Shown here: in pieces, positions 26,489 to 35,209 of the stretch
How positions within the stretch are numbered: position 1 is the first letter of the stretch
How the letters are laid out: every line of letters begins with the position of its first letter
Source: Mesorhizobium sangaii
GTDB lineage: Bacteria; Pseudomonadota; Alphaproteobacteria; Rhizobiales; Rhizobiaceae
Assembly (NCBI RefSeq): GCF_014207355.1
Contig: NZ_JACHEF010000002.1
Coordinates: forward strand, 992,001-1,056,000
Direction: 5' to 3'
DNA length: 64,000 nucleotides
The notes under the pieces: model-generated
Seen by the model: only the letters and a program-made list of their open reading frames with translations
What the model was told of the DNA's origin: nothing
Database searches by the model: none
Position numbers and translations under genes: made by a program

Positions 26489-27472
26489 ATGATAAAAAGC
26501 GAAAAATCCGATATCTTTCGCGCCGAGCGCCTACCGCTCAAGGTGACGCTGCTGGTGTTTTCCGGCTCGTCCATCATGTGCGTCGCGTCGGCAGTCGATC
26601 CATTGCGCGCCGCCAACCGCATCTCCGGCGAGACCCTCTTCGATTTCAAGCTGGTCTCGGTGACCGGCGAGGCTCCAGTCACCACGTGCGGCCTGCCGGT
26701 GGCGGTCAGTGGCCGCTTCGACGCGGCTGATCCAACCGACGTCCTTGTCGTTGTCGCCGGCTTCGGCACCCAGAACTACGCAACGTCGGCTCTGCTTTCA
26801 GGCCTACGCCGGGCGGCACGGACGGCGCGTGCCTGCGGCGGCGTCGAGGCCGGCACATGGCTTGTGGCGCGCGCCGGCCTGCTGGAAGGGCGCAGCGCCA
26901 CCACTCACTGGGAGGACATGGAGGACTTTTCGTCGGCCTTTCCCGGCGTCGATGTCCGCCCCGACCGCTATGTCATCGACGGACCGGTCTTCACCTCGGG
27001 CGGCGCGTCGCCGACCTTCGACCTGATGCTTCATCTCATTCGCACGCGCCTCGGCATGGCGGTGGCGCTCGATGTCGCCAGCGTCTTCATCTACGACCAG
27101 GCACGCGCCGCCACCGACGCCCAGCCACTGGTCTCGCTCGGCCGGCTCGATGGCTATGATCCGCGGCTGGCGCAAGCCATCCGATTGATGGAATCGCATG
27201 TCGACCAGCCGCTGACGATAGAAGCGGTGGCAAAACGCGCCGGCGTGACGGCGCGAACCCTGGAAAGCATTTTCCGCAAGTCGATCGGCGAGACGCCGGG
27301 CGCTTATTATCTCAGGCTGCGCCTCGGCGCTGCGCGCCGGCTGGTTGTCGATACGCGGGTGGCGATGGCCGATATTGCCGGGCGGACCGGATTTTCGTCC
27401 GCCGCGGCGTTTTCGAGGGCGTTTTCGAGAGCTTTTGGCGAAGCGCCAGTCAGAGTACGGCGCGGTTGGTGA
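26489..27472 (+). CDS. GlxA-family AraC-type regulator (CdhR-like)
   Basis: A 327-residue regulator with an N-terminal class I amidotransferase-like (DJ-1/PfpI) domain (KVTLLVFSGSSIMCVASAVDPLRAAN, then VEAGTWLVARAGLLEGRSATTHWE) and a C-terminal pair of AraC helix-turn-helix motifs (LTIEAVAKRAGVTARTLESIFRK, then VAMADIAGRTGFSSAAAFSRAF). This architecture is that of CdhR and GbdR, which sense carnitine and glycine betaine in Pseudomonas. Divergent orientation to the BKACE operon makes it the likely activator. Its 3' end overlaps the convergent HAD gene by 23 bases. Confidence 0.88.
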   Translation: MIKSEKSDIFRAERLPLKVTLLVFSGSSIMCVASAVDPLRAANRISGETLFDFKLVSVTGEAPVTTCGLPVAVSGRFDAADPTDVLVVVAGFGTQNYATSALLSGLRRAARTARACGGVEAGTWLVARAGLLEGRSATTHWEDMEDFSSAFPGVDVRPDRYVIDGPVFTSGGASPTFDLMLHLIRTRLGMAVALDVASVFIYDQARAATDAQPLVSLGRLDGYDPRLAQAIRLMESHVDQPLTIEAVAKRAGVTARTLESIFRKSIGETPGAYYLRLRLGAARRLVVDTRVAMADIAGRTGFSSAAAFSRAFSRAFGEAPVRVRRGW

Positions 27473-28226
27473 GTATCCAGTCGGTCGCGGCGGCGAGGTC
27501 ATCTACCACAGCCGTGGGCGCCGGATTGAAGCGTGTTTCGTCGTTTGGGCGATACTTGCCTGTCCGCACAAGCAGCGCCGCACCAAGCCCGGCGCGCAGC
27601 GCGCCGGCGACATCGCTCTCGGCATCGTCGCCGACCATGACCCCATCGGCGGCCGAGCAGTTCATATTGGCAAGCGCCGAAAGAAAGAAGTCCGGTGTCG
27701 GCTTGCCGAGCACGACAGGGCTTCGGCCACTGGCGAATTCGAGGGCGGCAACGAAGGCGCCCGTGTCGAGGCTGAGCAGACCATCTGCATCCTTGAAGGT
27801 GCGATTGGTGGCGAGCGCCACAAAATCGGCGCCGGCCACCAGCTCGCGGAACGCCCGGTTGAGCCTGGCATGATCGAAGGCTTCGCCTGCATCTCCGACG
27901 ATGACGGCCCGCCCATTTGCGCCGTCCAGTCCGGAAAACTCAGGCTCCAGGTTGGGATGGACGAGCAGATGCGGTGTGAGGCCGTGCCTGCGCAGCCATT
28001 CGACGGCGGCACGCGCCGGCGTCAGCAATTCCTCTTCTTCAACCTCGACGCCGAGGGCGGTAAGCTGCGCGATGATTGCCTTGTGTGGTGAGCGCGTTGT
28101 GTTGCTGACAAAGCGGAGCGGCAAGCCCGCATTGCGCAGGCGATCGATTGCCGAGACAGCGCCCGCTATCGGGGTGTCGCCATTGTAGACGACACCCAAA
28201 AGGTCCAGAAGCACCGCGCGTACCAT
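27450..28226 (-). CDS. HAD-IIA family phosphatase-like protein
   Basis: A 258-residue HAD protein of the C2-capped IIA group (NagD/LHPP-like). Motif I is VRAVLLDLLGVVYNG, motif II Thr/Asn is in LRFVSNTTRSP, motif III Lys in VVLGKPTPDFF and motif IV in VMVGDDAESDVAGA. The second Asp of the usual DxD in motif I is Leu, which would remove the general acid; some LHPP-like proteins also vary here. It might be a phosphatase of altered activity or a binding protein. Convergent with the regulator gene. Confidence 0.82.
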   Translation of the reverse strand: MVRAVLLDLLGVVYNGDTPIAGAVSAIDRLRNAGLPLRFVSNTTRSPHKAIIAQLTALGVEVEEEELLTPARAAVEWLRRHGLTPHLLVHPNLEPEFSGLDGANGRAVIVGDAGEAFDHARLNRAFRELVAGADFVALATNRTFKDADGLLSLDTGAFVAALEFASGRSPVVLGKPTPDFFLSALANMNCSAADGVMVGDDAESDVAGALRAGLGAALLVRTGKYRPNDETRFNPAPTAVVDDLAAATDWILTNRAVL

Positions 28227-28274
28227 CGGTGAAGGATGACGAAACAGGCTCCGTTCGTCAAACCGCAGGGACCT

Positions 28275-28478
28275 TCAAGCGACGTCGCGGCTTTCGTGGA
28301 CAATGCGCGAGCGCATGCTCTTGGCCAGCACCGTTTCAAGTCGCGCTGCAACCGCGCGATCCCATTCGTTTGTGCGCTGCGTGCCGTCTTTCGGATGCGG
28401 CATTGCCATCAGCCGGTCGATGATCGATCCGACCTCGCCAGGTGAGAGCAGGGCGTCGATTTCACGTTCGTTCTGCAT
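28275..28478 (-). CDS. small hypothetical protein
   Basis: A 67-residue frame with a very good ribosome binding site (AAGGAGG nine bases before the ATG). The sequence NEREIDALLSPGEVGSIIDRLMAMP then NEWDRAVAARLETVLAKSM is helical and charged, with no membrane segment. Function unknown. It lies between the HAD gene and the GNAT gene on the same strand. Confidence 0.6.
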   Translation of the reverse strand: MQNEREIDALLSPGEVGSIIDRLMAMPHPKDGTQRTNEWDRAVAARLETVLAKSMRSRIVHESRDVA

Positions 28479-28652
28479 ATCGGTTCGCCTCCTTCTTCCT
28501 TCCCGCTACGAGCCAGTCTTATACGAGATACGTGACGGCAGTTTGAAGGCAAGAGCGAGGTCATTGAGGGGCGGCAAAGGGCCAAACCGTGTCGTCGGAG
28601 CCAGCCTTGCGCAAAGCCGTTCCTGCGCCTGGCCAGGCCAGGTCGGAGACTT

Positions 28653-29129
28653 CTACAGCCGCTTCTCGAACAGTACGGTGGTGAAGCCGCTGTCCCATTC
28701 GTCGTCGGGGTAGCGATCCTTCTCGACATAGCCAACCGCTTTGTAGAGCGTCTGGCTGCGCAGGTTGAACGTGTCGGTTTCCAGCCGCGCCTGCACAAAT
28801 CCGGCGGCAGCGATGGCCCGTTCGGCATGGGAAAGCAGCTTGCGGCCGACGCCTTGCCCCTGGCGCGACGCCATGACGTGCAGGGCCTCGATAAAGTCCG
28901 CACGCCAATGGATCAGGCCTGCGACGCCGCCATCGATCTCGGCAACGGCAAATTCCGGCCAGCTCTGGTCAACATAGCGCCCGCCAGTATCCGATTCGAC
29001 GTAGCGCTGCGCCGCCCCCTCGGTGATGTTCGGCAGCCAGGTGCCCTGGAATGTTTCCTGCAGCACCTGCTTCAACGCCGGGATGTCGGTTGCCTGCGCC
29101 CGGCGCACGATGATTCGATCCTCTGCCAT
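28653..29129 (-). CDS. GNAT-family N-acetyltransferase
   Basis: A 158-residue acetyltransferase. The start region IIVRRAQATDIPALKQVL, the acetyl-CoA pyrophosphate loop in ALHVMASRQGQGVGRKLLSHAE (Q/R-x-x-G-x-G) and the C-terminal LYKAVGYVEKDRYPDDEW are standard GNAT features. It would acetylate an amine of a small molecule or protein N-terminus; the substrate is unknown. The Met at 29129 follows GGAGGAGGAA. Confidence 0.85.
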   Translation of the reverse strand: MAEDRIIVRRAQATDIPALKQVLQETFQGTWLPNITEGAAQRYVESDTGGRYVDQSWPEFAVAEIDGGVAGLIHWRADFIEALHVMASRQGQGVGRKLLSHAERAIAAAGFVQARLETDTFNLRSQTLYKAVGYVEKDRYPDDEWDSGFTTVLFEKRL

Positions 29130-29274
29130 TTCCTCCTCCTGCCAGCCGCCGCGTCGCCTTTTCGGCGGCGCGGCACCTTGAACTCGCACAGGCCAACAAA
29201 GATCCGTGACTAGCAGAAGGCGACCACGGCGGCTTTCAGCCAGAGGTGGTGGATGTCGGTCCAGAGATCAGGCT

Positions 29275-30600
29275 TCACACGTAGCGGTTGACGATGTTTT
29301 CCAGCAGTTCCTGGCGGCCGGACCTTGGCTGCGGCTCGATCTTCTTCTTGACGACGCGCTCGGCGATCTCCTCCAGCGTGCGCTTGCCGGCAAGCATCGC
29401 CTTGCCCTCGGCCGTATTCCAGCCGGCGTAGCGTTCTGCCAGAGGTGCGGACAGCGCCTTGTCCTCGACCATGCGGGCTGCGGCTTTCAGGCCGCGCGCG
29501 CACGAATCCATGCCGCCGATATGGCCGATCAGCAGATCCTGCGGGTCGAGCGACTGGCGGCGCAGCTTGGCGTCGAAATTGGTGCCGCCGGTCTTGAAGC
29601 CGCCGGCCTGCAGGACCTGATAGTAGGCCAATGCCATTTCCGGCACGTTGTTGGGGAACTGGTCGGTGTCCCAGCCCGACTGGTAGTCGTTGCGGTTCAT
29701 GTCGATCGAACCGAAAATGCCGAGCGCATTGGCCAGCGCCAGCTCGTGCTCGAAGGAATGGCCGGCCAGGATGGCGTGGCCCTGCTCGATGTTGACCTTG
29801 ACCTCCTTCTCCAACCCGAAGCGCTTGAGGAAGCCATAGACCGTCGCGACATCATAGTCGTACTGGTGTTTGGTCGGCTCCTGCGGCTTCGGCTCGATCA
29901 GGATCGTGCCCTTGAAGCCGATCTTGTGCTTGTAGTCGACGACCAGGCTGAGGAAGCGGCCGGCCTGTTCCTGCTCACGGGCAAGGTCGGTGTTGAGCAG
30001 GGTCTCATAGCCCTCGCGGCCGCCCCACAGCACGTAATTTTCGCCCTTCAGCCGCTTGGTGACGTCGATGCAGTTTTTCACCGTCGCCGCCGCATAGGCA
30101 AAGACATCCGGATCGGGATTGGTGGCGGCGCCCGACATGAAGCGGCGATTGGAGAACAGGTTTGCCGTGCCCCACAACAGCTTGACGCCGGTCTGCTTCA
30201 TCTTGGTGGCGAAATAGTCCGCGATCTCGTCGAGGCGTGCCGCACTCTCGGAGAAATCCTTGCCCTCCGGCCGCACGTCGGCGTCGTGGAAGCAGAAATA
30301 GGGCGCGCCGAGCAGCGAGAACATCTCGAAGGCGACATCGGCCTTGAGCTTCGCCAGTTCCATCGTGTCGATCCCGCCGGCCTTGGGGAACCACGGGCGG
30401 TCGAAGGTCTGCCCGCCGAACGGATCGCCGCCCGGCCAGGCGAAGGAATGCCAGTAGGCGACGGCGAAGCGCAGATGGTCTTCCAGCCGCTTGCCGGCCA
30501 CCACCTCGTCGGGATTGTAGAACCGGTAGGCCAGCGGATTCGTCGAATCCGGCCCTTCATACTTGATCTGTTTGATGTCGCCGAAAAATCCGCTGCTCAT
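29275..30600 (-). CDS. xylA: xylose isomerase
   Basis: A 441-residue class II xylose isomerase, which converts D-xylose to D-xylulose in the cytoplasm. Signatures include [22 protein letters not shown] near the N-terminus, [13 protein letters not shown] (active-site His and Asp), [19 protein letters not shown] (metal ligand Glu) and [15 protein letters not shown]. The gene is followed on the same strand by nothing of the xylose pathway; xylB lies upstream on the same strand with a small + strand gene between. Confidence 0.95.
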   Translation of the reverse strand: MSSGFFGDIKQIKYEGPDSTNPLAYRFYNPDEVVAGKRLEDHLRFAVAYWHSFAWPGGDPFGGQTFDRPWFPKAGGIDTMELAKLKADVAFEMFSLLGAPYFCFHDADVRPEGKDFSESAARLDEIADYFATKMKQTGVKLLWGTANLFSNRRFMSGAATNPDPDVFAYAAATVKNCIDVTKRLKGENYVLWGGREGYETLLNTDLAREQEQAGRFLSLVVDYKHKIGFKGTILIEPKPQEPTKHQYDYDVATVYGFLKRFGLEKEVKVNIEQGHAILAGHSFEHELALANALGIFGSIDMNRNDYQSGWDTDQFPNNVPEMALAYYQVLQAGGFKTGGTNFDAKLRRQSLDPQDLLIGHIGGMDSCARGLKAAARMVEDKALSAPLAERYAGWNTAEGKAMLAGKRTLEEIAERVVKKKIEPQPRSGRQELLENIVNRYV

Positions 30601-30713
30601 GATCTTTGTCCTCTCTCGAATAGTTCGCCCTGATTACCTCAGGCGTAATTGGTTTCGTTCTTCCGCTGGTCGAAAAGGCTCATGTCAAAAACGTCAAACG
30701 AAGGAGACAGACC

Positions 30714-31076
30714 ATGACCGACCTCATCAAGATCGCCGAAGGCTACATCAGCGCCTGGAACGAGAGCGACGCCGAACGCCGGGCCGAATTGCTCAAGGCG
30801 ACCTTCACCGAAGACGTCAGCTATCGCGATCCGCTGATGCAGGGGGACGGCCATGCAGGCGTCGCGGCGCTGATCGACGGCGTACAGCAGCGCTTTGCCG
30901 GCTTCCGGTTCTCGCTGAAGGGCACGCCGGACGGTTTTGCCGACACCATCCGCTTCTCCTGGAACCTCGGCCCGGAAGGCACTCCCTCCATCATCGAAGG
31001 CACCGACATCGGCGTCATCGAGAACGGCCGCCTGAAGAACGTCACCGGCTTTCTCGACAAGGTGCCGGCGCAATAA
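30714..31076 (+). CDS. SnoaL/NTF2-like fold protein
   Basis: A 120-residue protein with the SnoaL-like cone fold pattern: IAEGYISAWNESDAERRAELLKATFTEDVSYRDPLMQGDGHAGV, then FRFSLKGTPDGFADTIRFSWNLG and GTDIGVIENGRLKNVTGF. Such proteins are small isomerases, cyclases or ligand binders of unclear role. It is divergent from xylA and convergent with xylB, placing it inside the xylose locus without evident pathway relation. GAAGGAG lies eleven bases upstream of the ATG. Confidence 0.8.
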   Translation: MTDLIKIAEGYISAWNESDAERRAELLKATFTEDVSYRDPLMQGDGHAGVAALIDGVQQRFAGFRFSLKGTPDGFADTIRFSWNLGPEGTPSIIEGTDIGVIENGRLKNVTGFLDKVPAQ

Positions 31077-31114
31077 CGCTGCCCTTCCGGGCCGCGGCGT
31101 GGGCGAGAGCGCAC

Positions 31115-32569
31115 TCACGCCGTGGCCACCTTGATCGCCGGATACAGCGCCCGGTAGCGTTGATAGGCATCGGCATAGACGCCGCCGAGTGCCGCATCCG
31201 GTTCGATGGTGGCATCCGTCCTGGGTGCCGTGCAGATGCTGAGCGGATCGGCACCCGTCGCCGCGAGCAGGCCAAGCCGCGCCGCGCCGAAGGCGGCGCC
31301 GAAATCGCCGTCGGCGGGAATATCGACGGGCAGGTCAAGCGCGGTGGCGATCGCTTTCAGCCAATAGCGCGAACGTGAACCGCCGCCGATCGCCGTCACC
31401 CGCGTCAACGTCGTGCCGGCTGTGGCCAGGGCTTCGAGACTATCGCGGAAGGCAAAAGCGACGCCTTCGAGCACGGCCTGCGTCAGCACCACGCGGCTCG
31501 ATTCATGCGCCAATCCGGTGAACGCGCCGCGGATGGCTGCATCATTGTAGGGCGTGCGCTCGCCCGACAGATAGGGCAGGAAGGACACGCCGCTCGGCGC
31601 ATTTAGCGTATCGCCGAGTTCGGCGGTCAGTTCGCCTGCGCCTTTGCCCGTGATCTCCGCCAGCCAATTCAGCGAATCGGTCGCCGATAGGATGACGCCC
31701 ATCTGATGCCAGGTGTTCGGAAGCGCATGGCAGAAGGTGTGGACGGCGCTTGCCGGGTTAGGCAGATAGGAAGCATTGGCGGCAAACAGCACACCCGATG
31801 TGCCGAGCGAGACAAAGGCGTGGCCCGGGCCCACCGTCCCCATGCCGCAGGCTGAAGCCGCATTGTCGCCGGCGCCGCCGGCGATCGGGATGCCGGCCTG
31901 CATGCCCCATTTCGAGGCCAGTTCACTGCGCAACGCTCCGGCCTTCTCAGTGCCCTCGACCAGCGAAGGCATCTGCTTCTCGTCGAGCGAGGTCGCCGCG
32001 AGCAGATCCGCACTCCAGCGGCGCTTGCCGACATCCAGCCAGGAGGTGCCGGCCGAATCCGACATTTCCGAAATGTATTCGCCTGAAAGCCAGAGCCGCA
32101 GGAAATCCTTGGGCAGCAGCACTTTTGCGACTTTGGCGAAGACCGCGGGCTCGTTGTTCTTCACCCAGGCAAGTTTCGGCGCTGTGAAGCCGGGAAAGAC
32201 GATGTTGCCGGTCAGCTGGCGAAAGCGCGGGTCGGCGTCCAGCGCGGCGGCCTCGGCATGGCTGCGCGTGTCGTTCCACAGGATGCAGGGCCGCAGCACC
32301 TTGTCGGCGGAATCGAGCAGGGTCGCGCCATGCATCTGCCCGGACAGGCCGATGCCTTTCACCGCGGCGAGCTGGCTTGGGTGGGAAGCCTTCAGTTCGG
32401 CAATTGCTTCTTCGCAGGCATGTATCCAGTGAGACGGATCCTGTTCCGACCAGCCCGGATGCGGCCGAGATACGTCGAGCGATGCATGACCGGAGCCGAT
32501 GACTGTCTGCTCGGCATCGATCAGCAGCGCCTTGACGCCCGATGTCCCGAGATCGAGGCCGAGATACAT
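31115..32569 (-). CDS. xylB: xylulokinase
   Basis: A 484-residue FGGY-family kinase phosphorylating D-xylulose to xylulose 5-phosphate. The phosphate-1 motif is MYLGLDLGTSGVKALLID, the substrate region GLSGQMHGATLLD is typical of XylB, and the adenosine end is VTAIGGGSRSRYWLKAIATAL. I start at MYLGLDLG (32569). With xylA it gives entry to the pentose phosphate pathway. A palindrome with 8-bp arms lies 23 bases upstream and is a candidate operator. Confidence 0.93.
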   Translation of the reverse strand: MYLGLDLGTSGVKALLIDAEQTVIGSGHASLDVSRPHPGWSEQDPSHWIHACEEAIAELKASHPSQLAAVKGIGLSGQMHGATLLDSADKVLRPCILWNDTRSHAEAAALDADPRFRQLTGNIVFPGFTAPKLAWVKNNEPAVFAKVAKVLLPKDFLRLWLSGEYISEMSDSAGTSWLDVGKRRWSADLLAATSLDEKQMPSLVEGTEKAGALRSELASKWGMQAGIPIAGGAGDNAASACGMGTVGPGHAFVSLGTSGVLFAANASYLPNPASAVHTFCHALPNTWHQMGVILSATDSLNWLAEITGKGAGELTAELGDTLNAPSGVSFLPYLSGERTPYNDAAIRGAFTGLAHESSRVVLTQAVLEGVAFAFRDSLEALATAGTTLTRVTAIGGGSRSRYWLKAIATALDLPVDIPADGDFGAAFGAARLGLLAATGADPLSICTAPRTDATIEPDAALGGVYADAYQRYRALYPAIKVATA

Positions 32570-32591
32570 GATTTCCTCCCATGCCATTTAA

Positions 32592-32612
32592 TTTTTTCGG
32601 ATCTCGAAAAAA
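32592..32612. promoter_or_regulatory. palindromic candidate operator upstream of xylB
   Basis: TTTTTTCG (32592-32599) and CGAAAAAA (32605-32612) are perfect inverted copies around GATCT, 23 bases before the xylB ATG on the minus strand. A second short inverted repeat, CTGGC/GCCAG, follows. The AT-rich symmetric site stands out in this GC-rich DNA and suits a sugar-responsive repressor; no xylR gene is in the window. Confidence 0.5.
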
Positions 32613-32651
32613 TCTGGCTTGGCCAGTTTTTAAGACAAGATCCGCTTCGGG

Positions 32652-33977
32652 TCAATTCTCTGACAAATTGGCGGCGCGCCGCGAAAGCAGCGCCGACAGC
32701 GGACTGTCGGGTCGTGCCGTCGAACGTTCCGCCGTGAGCGCCCTGGCCAGCGCACCGTCACCGGTCCGCAAGGCCGCCTCGATCAGCGTCAGGTCGATGA
32801 CGTCGCGCTGGGCGTGGCTGCCGCCGAAACGGTAGGCGATCGCCCGGATCGGCCGGATCAGGCGAACAGTCTCGGCATAGTTACCGGCACCGAATGCCTT
32901 GATGGCGAGCGTCAGCGGATGGCCGACATCCCGGGTGAAGACCGCATTGTCGTCGCTGCCCTGCATCGCCTCGCGCTGCGCCTCCAGCAAGGTCTGAGCC
33001 GGTGCTTCGACCCCGGCGCCGACAAAGGCCATCATCGCGTGGGCATCGTTGAAGGCATAATTGCCGTCGCCGGCCTTGGGCGCCCAGTTGGCGGCGACCG
33101 CTGCCCAGCGGTTGCCGACATCGACGCCGCCGAGATAGAGCCGCCACAGGATCGCCGAAGCATCGACCATGTTGAGCGCCAGCGTCGATCGCTCGCCGTA
33201 GATCGGGCCGTCATAGAGAGCCAGCACCTCGTCGGTCTCGCCGAGGTCAAAGTGGAACAGCGCCAGGTGCCACCAATTGTGCACCTTGAGGAAGCTCTCC
33301 TTTGTCCATGCTTCTGGATTGGCCCGCATCCAGGCAATGCCATCCATTTGCCGGCTTTGCATCTCCATGACATGGGCAACGGCATGCTGGGCCCAGCCGT
33401 CACGCGGCTCCAGGTCGACCGCGGTGCGGCCAAGCCTCTCGGCCTGCGCATAGTCACCCATCTCCTCCAGTCCGAAGGCCTGCATGCCGAGGATGGCGTG
33501 GTAGCCCGGCATGCCGCTTTGCCAGGATGGCAGGGCGCGGGCGATGCGGTCGCGCAGCATGCGCGCATTGCCTGTGAAGAAGTCGATCTGATGCCCCGTT
33601 TGCAGCGCCACAGCGTCGAGCGGGAAGTCGATGGCGATATCCCCAAGAACGCCGGCGGCATCGTGCCAGCGCCCGTTGGCGAGATGACCAAGGGCCGAGA
33701 CATGCGCCCGCTCGCGCGTCGTCGCGGCAAGCGGCAGCGCCGCCTCATGGCAAGCCTTGGCCACGGCGGTCGCCTCTCGCTCGGTGGCGAGGCCGAAGAG
33801 GTAGCCCTTGAAGACATGCGCCATGACGAAGCCGGGATCTTCCGCGATGGCGCGATCGACGGAGGCGACGGGATCGCCGATGAAGCATTGCAATTCACGC
33901 ACAGCCTGGTTGTAGGGCGTGAACCCCGCCGCCGTTGCGCCCGAAAGTGTCAGGTCGAATGCGTCCCTGATGGCCAT
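32652..33977 (-). CDS. TTC38-like tetratricopeptide repeat protein
   Basis: A 441-residue helical protein without signal peptide. It resembles the conserved TPR-repeat family named after eukaryotic TTC38: LQCFIGDPVASVDRAIAEDPGFVMAHVFKGYL, DFPLDAVALQTGHQIDFFTG, GWAQHAVAHVMEMQ and HNWWHLALFHFDLGE. Helix pairs continue to the C-terminus. The molecular role is unknown. I take MAIRDAFDL at 33977; the longer frame is not family-like. It follows the xylB control region on the same strand but reads towards it. Confidence 0.8.
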   Translation of the reverse strand: MAIRDAFDLTLSGATAAGFTPYNQAVRELQCFIGDPVASVDRAIAEDPGFVMAHVFKGYLFGLATEREATAVAKACHEAALPLAATTRERAHVSALGHLANGRWHDAAGVLGDIAIDFPLDAVALQTGHQIDFFTGNARMLRDRIARALPSWQSGMPGYHAILGMQAFGLEEMGDYAQAERLGRTAVDLEPRDGWAQHAVAHVMEMQSRQMDGIAWMRANPEAWTKESFLKVHNWWHLALFHFDLGETDEVLALYDGPIYGERSTLALNMVDASAILWRLYLGGVDVGNRWAAVAANWAPKAGDGNYAFNDAHAMMAFVGAGVEAPAQTLLEAQREAMQGSDDNAVFTRDVGHPLTLAIKAFGAGNYAETVRLIRPIRAIAYRFGGSHAQRDVIDLTLIEAALRTGDGALARALTAERSTARPDSPLSALLSRRAANLSEN

Positions 33978-34127
33978 GCGATGTCCTTTGATCGGCTCAT
34001 GACGAGGCCTCGATCCTTCGGCCCAAAGCGATCCTAAAGCATGGGCCACGGACTCGCCAACCGGTGCATTTTCCAGGGCAATCTCGGCTTCAGCGTTAAA
34101 TGGTGAAGCCGAATTTTCTCCATTGTC

Positions 34128-34751
34128 CTAATTGCCCGAACGCATCGCCACCGTGGCGATGCCGGCGCCGACCAGCAGCGTGCCGCCGGTGCGGTTGAAG
34201 ATACGGATCGCCTTGGGATTGCGCACGACGTTGCGTGCGCGCGCCGCGATCAGCGCATAGCCGAAGGCATTGGCGAAGGCGAGCGCCAGGAAGGTCGTCT
34301 CGAAAATCAACATCTGCGTCCAGAAATCGGCATGCCGGTCGAGGAACTGCGGCAGGAAGGCGACGAAGAAGGTGATGCTTTTCGGGTTGAGCGCGGTGAC
34401 CAGCCAGGCATGCGCCATCATCTTAGCGGAGGACACCACGTCGGTGCGCGGTTCGGCTTTCAGCGCGCCGCCGGCGCGAAACAGTTTCACGCCGAGATAG
34501 ATCAGATAGCCGGCGCCGATCAGCTTCAGGACGGTGAAGACGGTCGCCGAAGCGGCCAGCAATGCGCCGATGCCCAGCATCGACAGCGTCATCGCGGTGA
34601 AGTCGCCGAGCGCCACGCCGACCGCCATCGGCAGAGCGGTACGCCAGCCTTGGCCCAGCGCGTAGGACACGACCAGAAGGATGGTCGGACCTGGAATGAT
34701 GAGAAGGATTGTCGAGGCGGCAGCGAAGGCAGCCCAGTTTTCGAAGGACAT
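34128..34751 (-). CDS. LysE/RhtB-family amino acid exporter
   Basis: A 207-residue inner-membrane protein with about six transmembrane segments. The N-terminal signature IPGPTILLVVSYALGQGWRTALPMAVGVALGDF is diagnostic of the RhtB group, and LNPKSITFFVAFLPQF is the second conserved loop. These proteins export homoserine, threonine or related amino acids. Standalone gene. Confidence 0.9.
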   Translation of the reverse strand: MSFENWAAFAAASTILLIIPGPTILLVVSYALGQGWRTALPMAVGVALGDFTAMTLSMLGIGALLAASATVFTVLKLIGAGYLIYLGVKLFRAGGALKAEPRTDVVSSAKMMAHAWLVTALNPKSITFFVAFLPQFLDRHADFWTQMLIFETTFLALAFANAFGYALIAARARNVVRNPKAIRIFNRTGGTLLVGAGIATVAMRSGN

Positions 34752-35209
34752 GCTCGTCTCCTTTGAGCGTAAAGAAGAGGATAAATCCTTGGCGACGGGA
34801 GAATGTAAAGGGCGATTTCCCTAATTTCGCCAACGGCAGGTCGGTGTCAGTTCGCGCCGCTCAGCGTGCTCACGATATCGGCCAGGCTGACATCGGCACC
34901 GAGAACGATTGCTGCTGCGGCAATGGCCGCGGCAAAAAGCTTGATGTCGGTTCTTAAGGCCTTGCACATGGATCCCCTCGGTAGCCGCCTGAGAGGGGTA
35001 GGAAGCGCCGGCGCCGGGAATATGACCTGACGGGGGTCTTTTTGTGCAACAGCCCTTCGGGCGACGGTCGGGCGGCGGCTCGAATACCGGCAAGGCGACG
35101 CGCAAACGCAGGCAGCGCAAGGCCTTCACGCTTTATCAACCATGAATGATGAAGATGCGTTCTATCCGGCCGGACCGTGCTTCCCGCCGACAGCGTAGGG
35201 TTTGGGTAT
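34752..35209. other. intergenic region of ~460 bases
   Basis: The gap between the LysE-like gene and the L,D-transpeptidase holds a possible 40-codon gene on the minus strand (34847-34969). Otherwise I see a GC-rich stretch around 34990-35115 without clear hairpins, and no repeat of the dispersed families. Confidence 0.5.
34847..34969 (-). CDS. possible 40-residue membrane or secreted peptide
   Basis: The frame starts MCKALRTDIKLFAAAIAAAA and ends ADIVSTLSGAN. It has a basic N-terminus and one hydrophobic stretch, followed by a polar tail, like a small signal-anchored peptide. AGGGG lies five bases upstream of the ATG. No homologue is recognised; coding status is tentative. Confidence 0.4.
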   Translation of the reverse strand: MCKALRTDIKLFAAAIAAAAIVLGADVSLADIVSTLSGAN

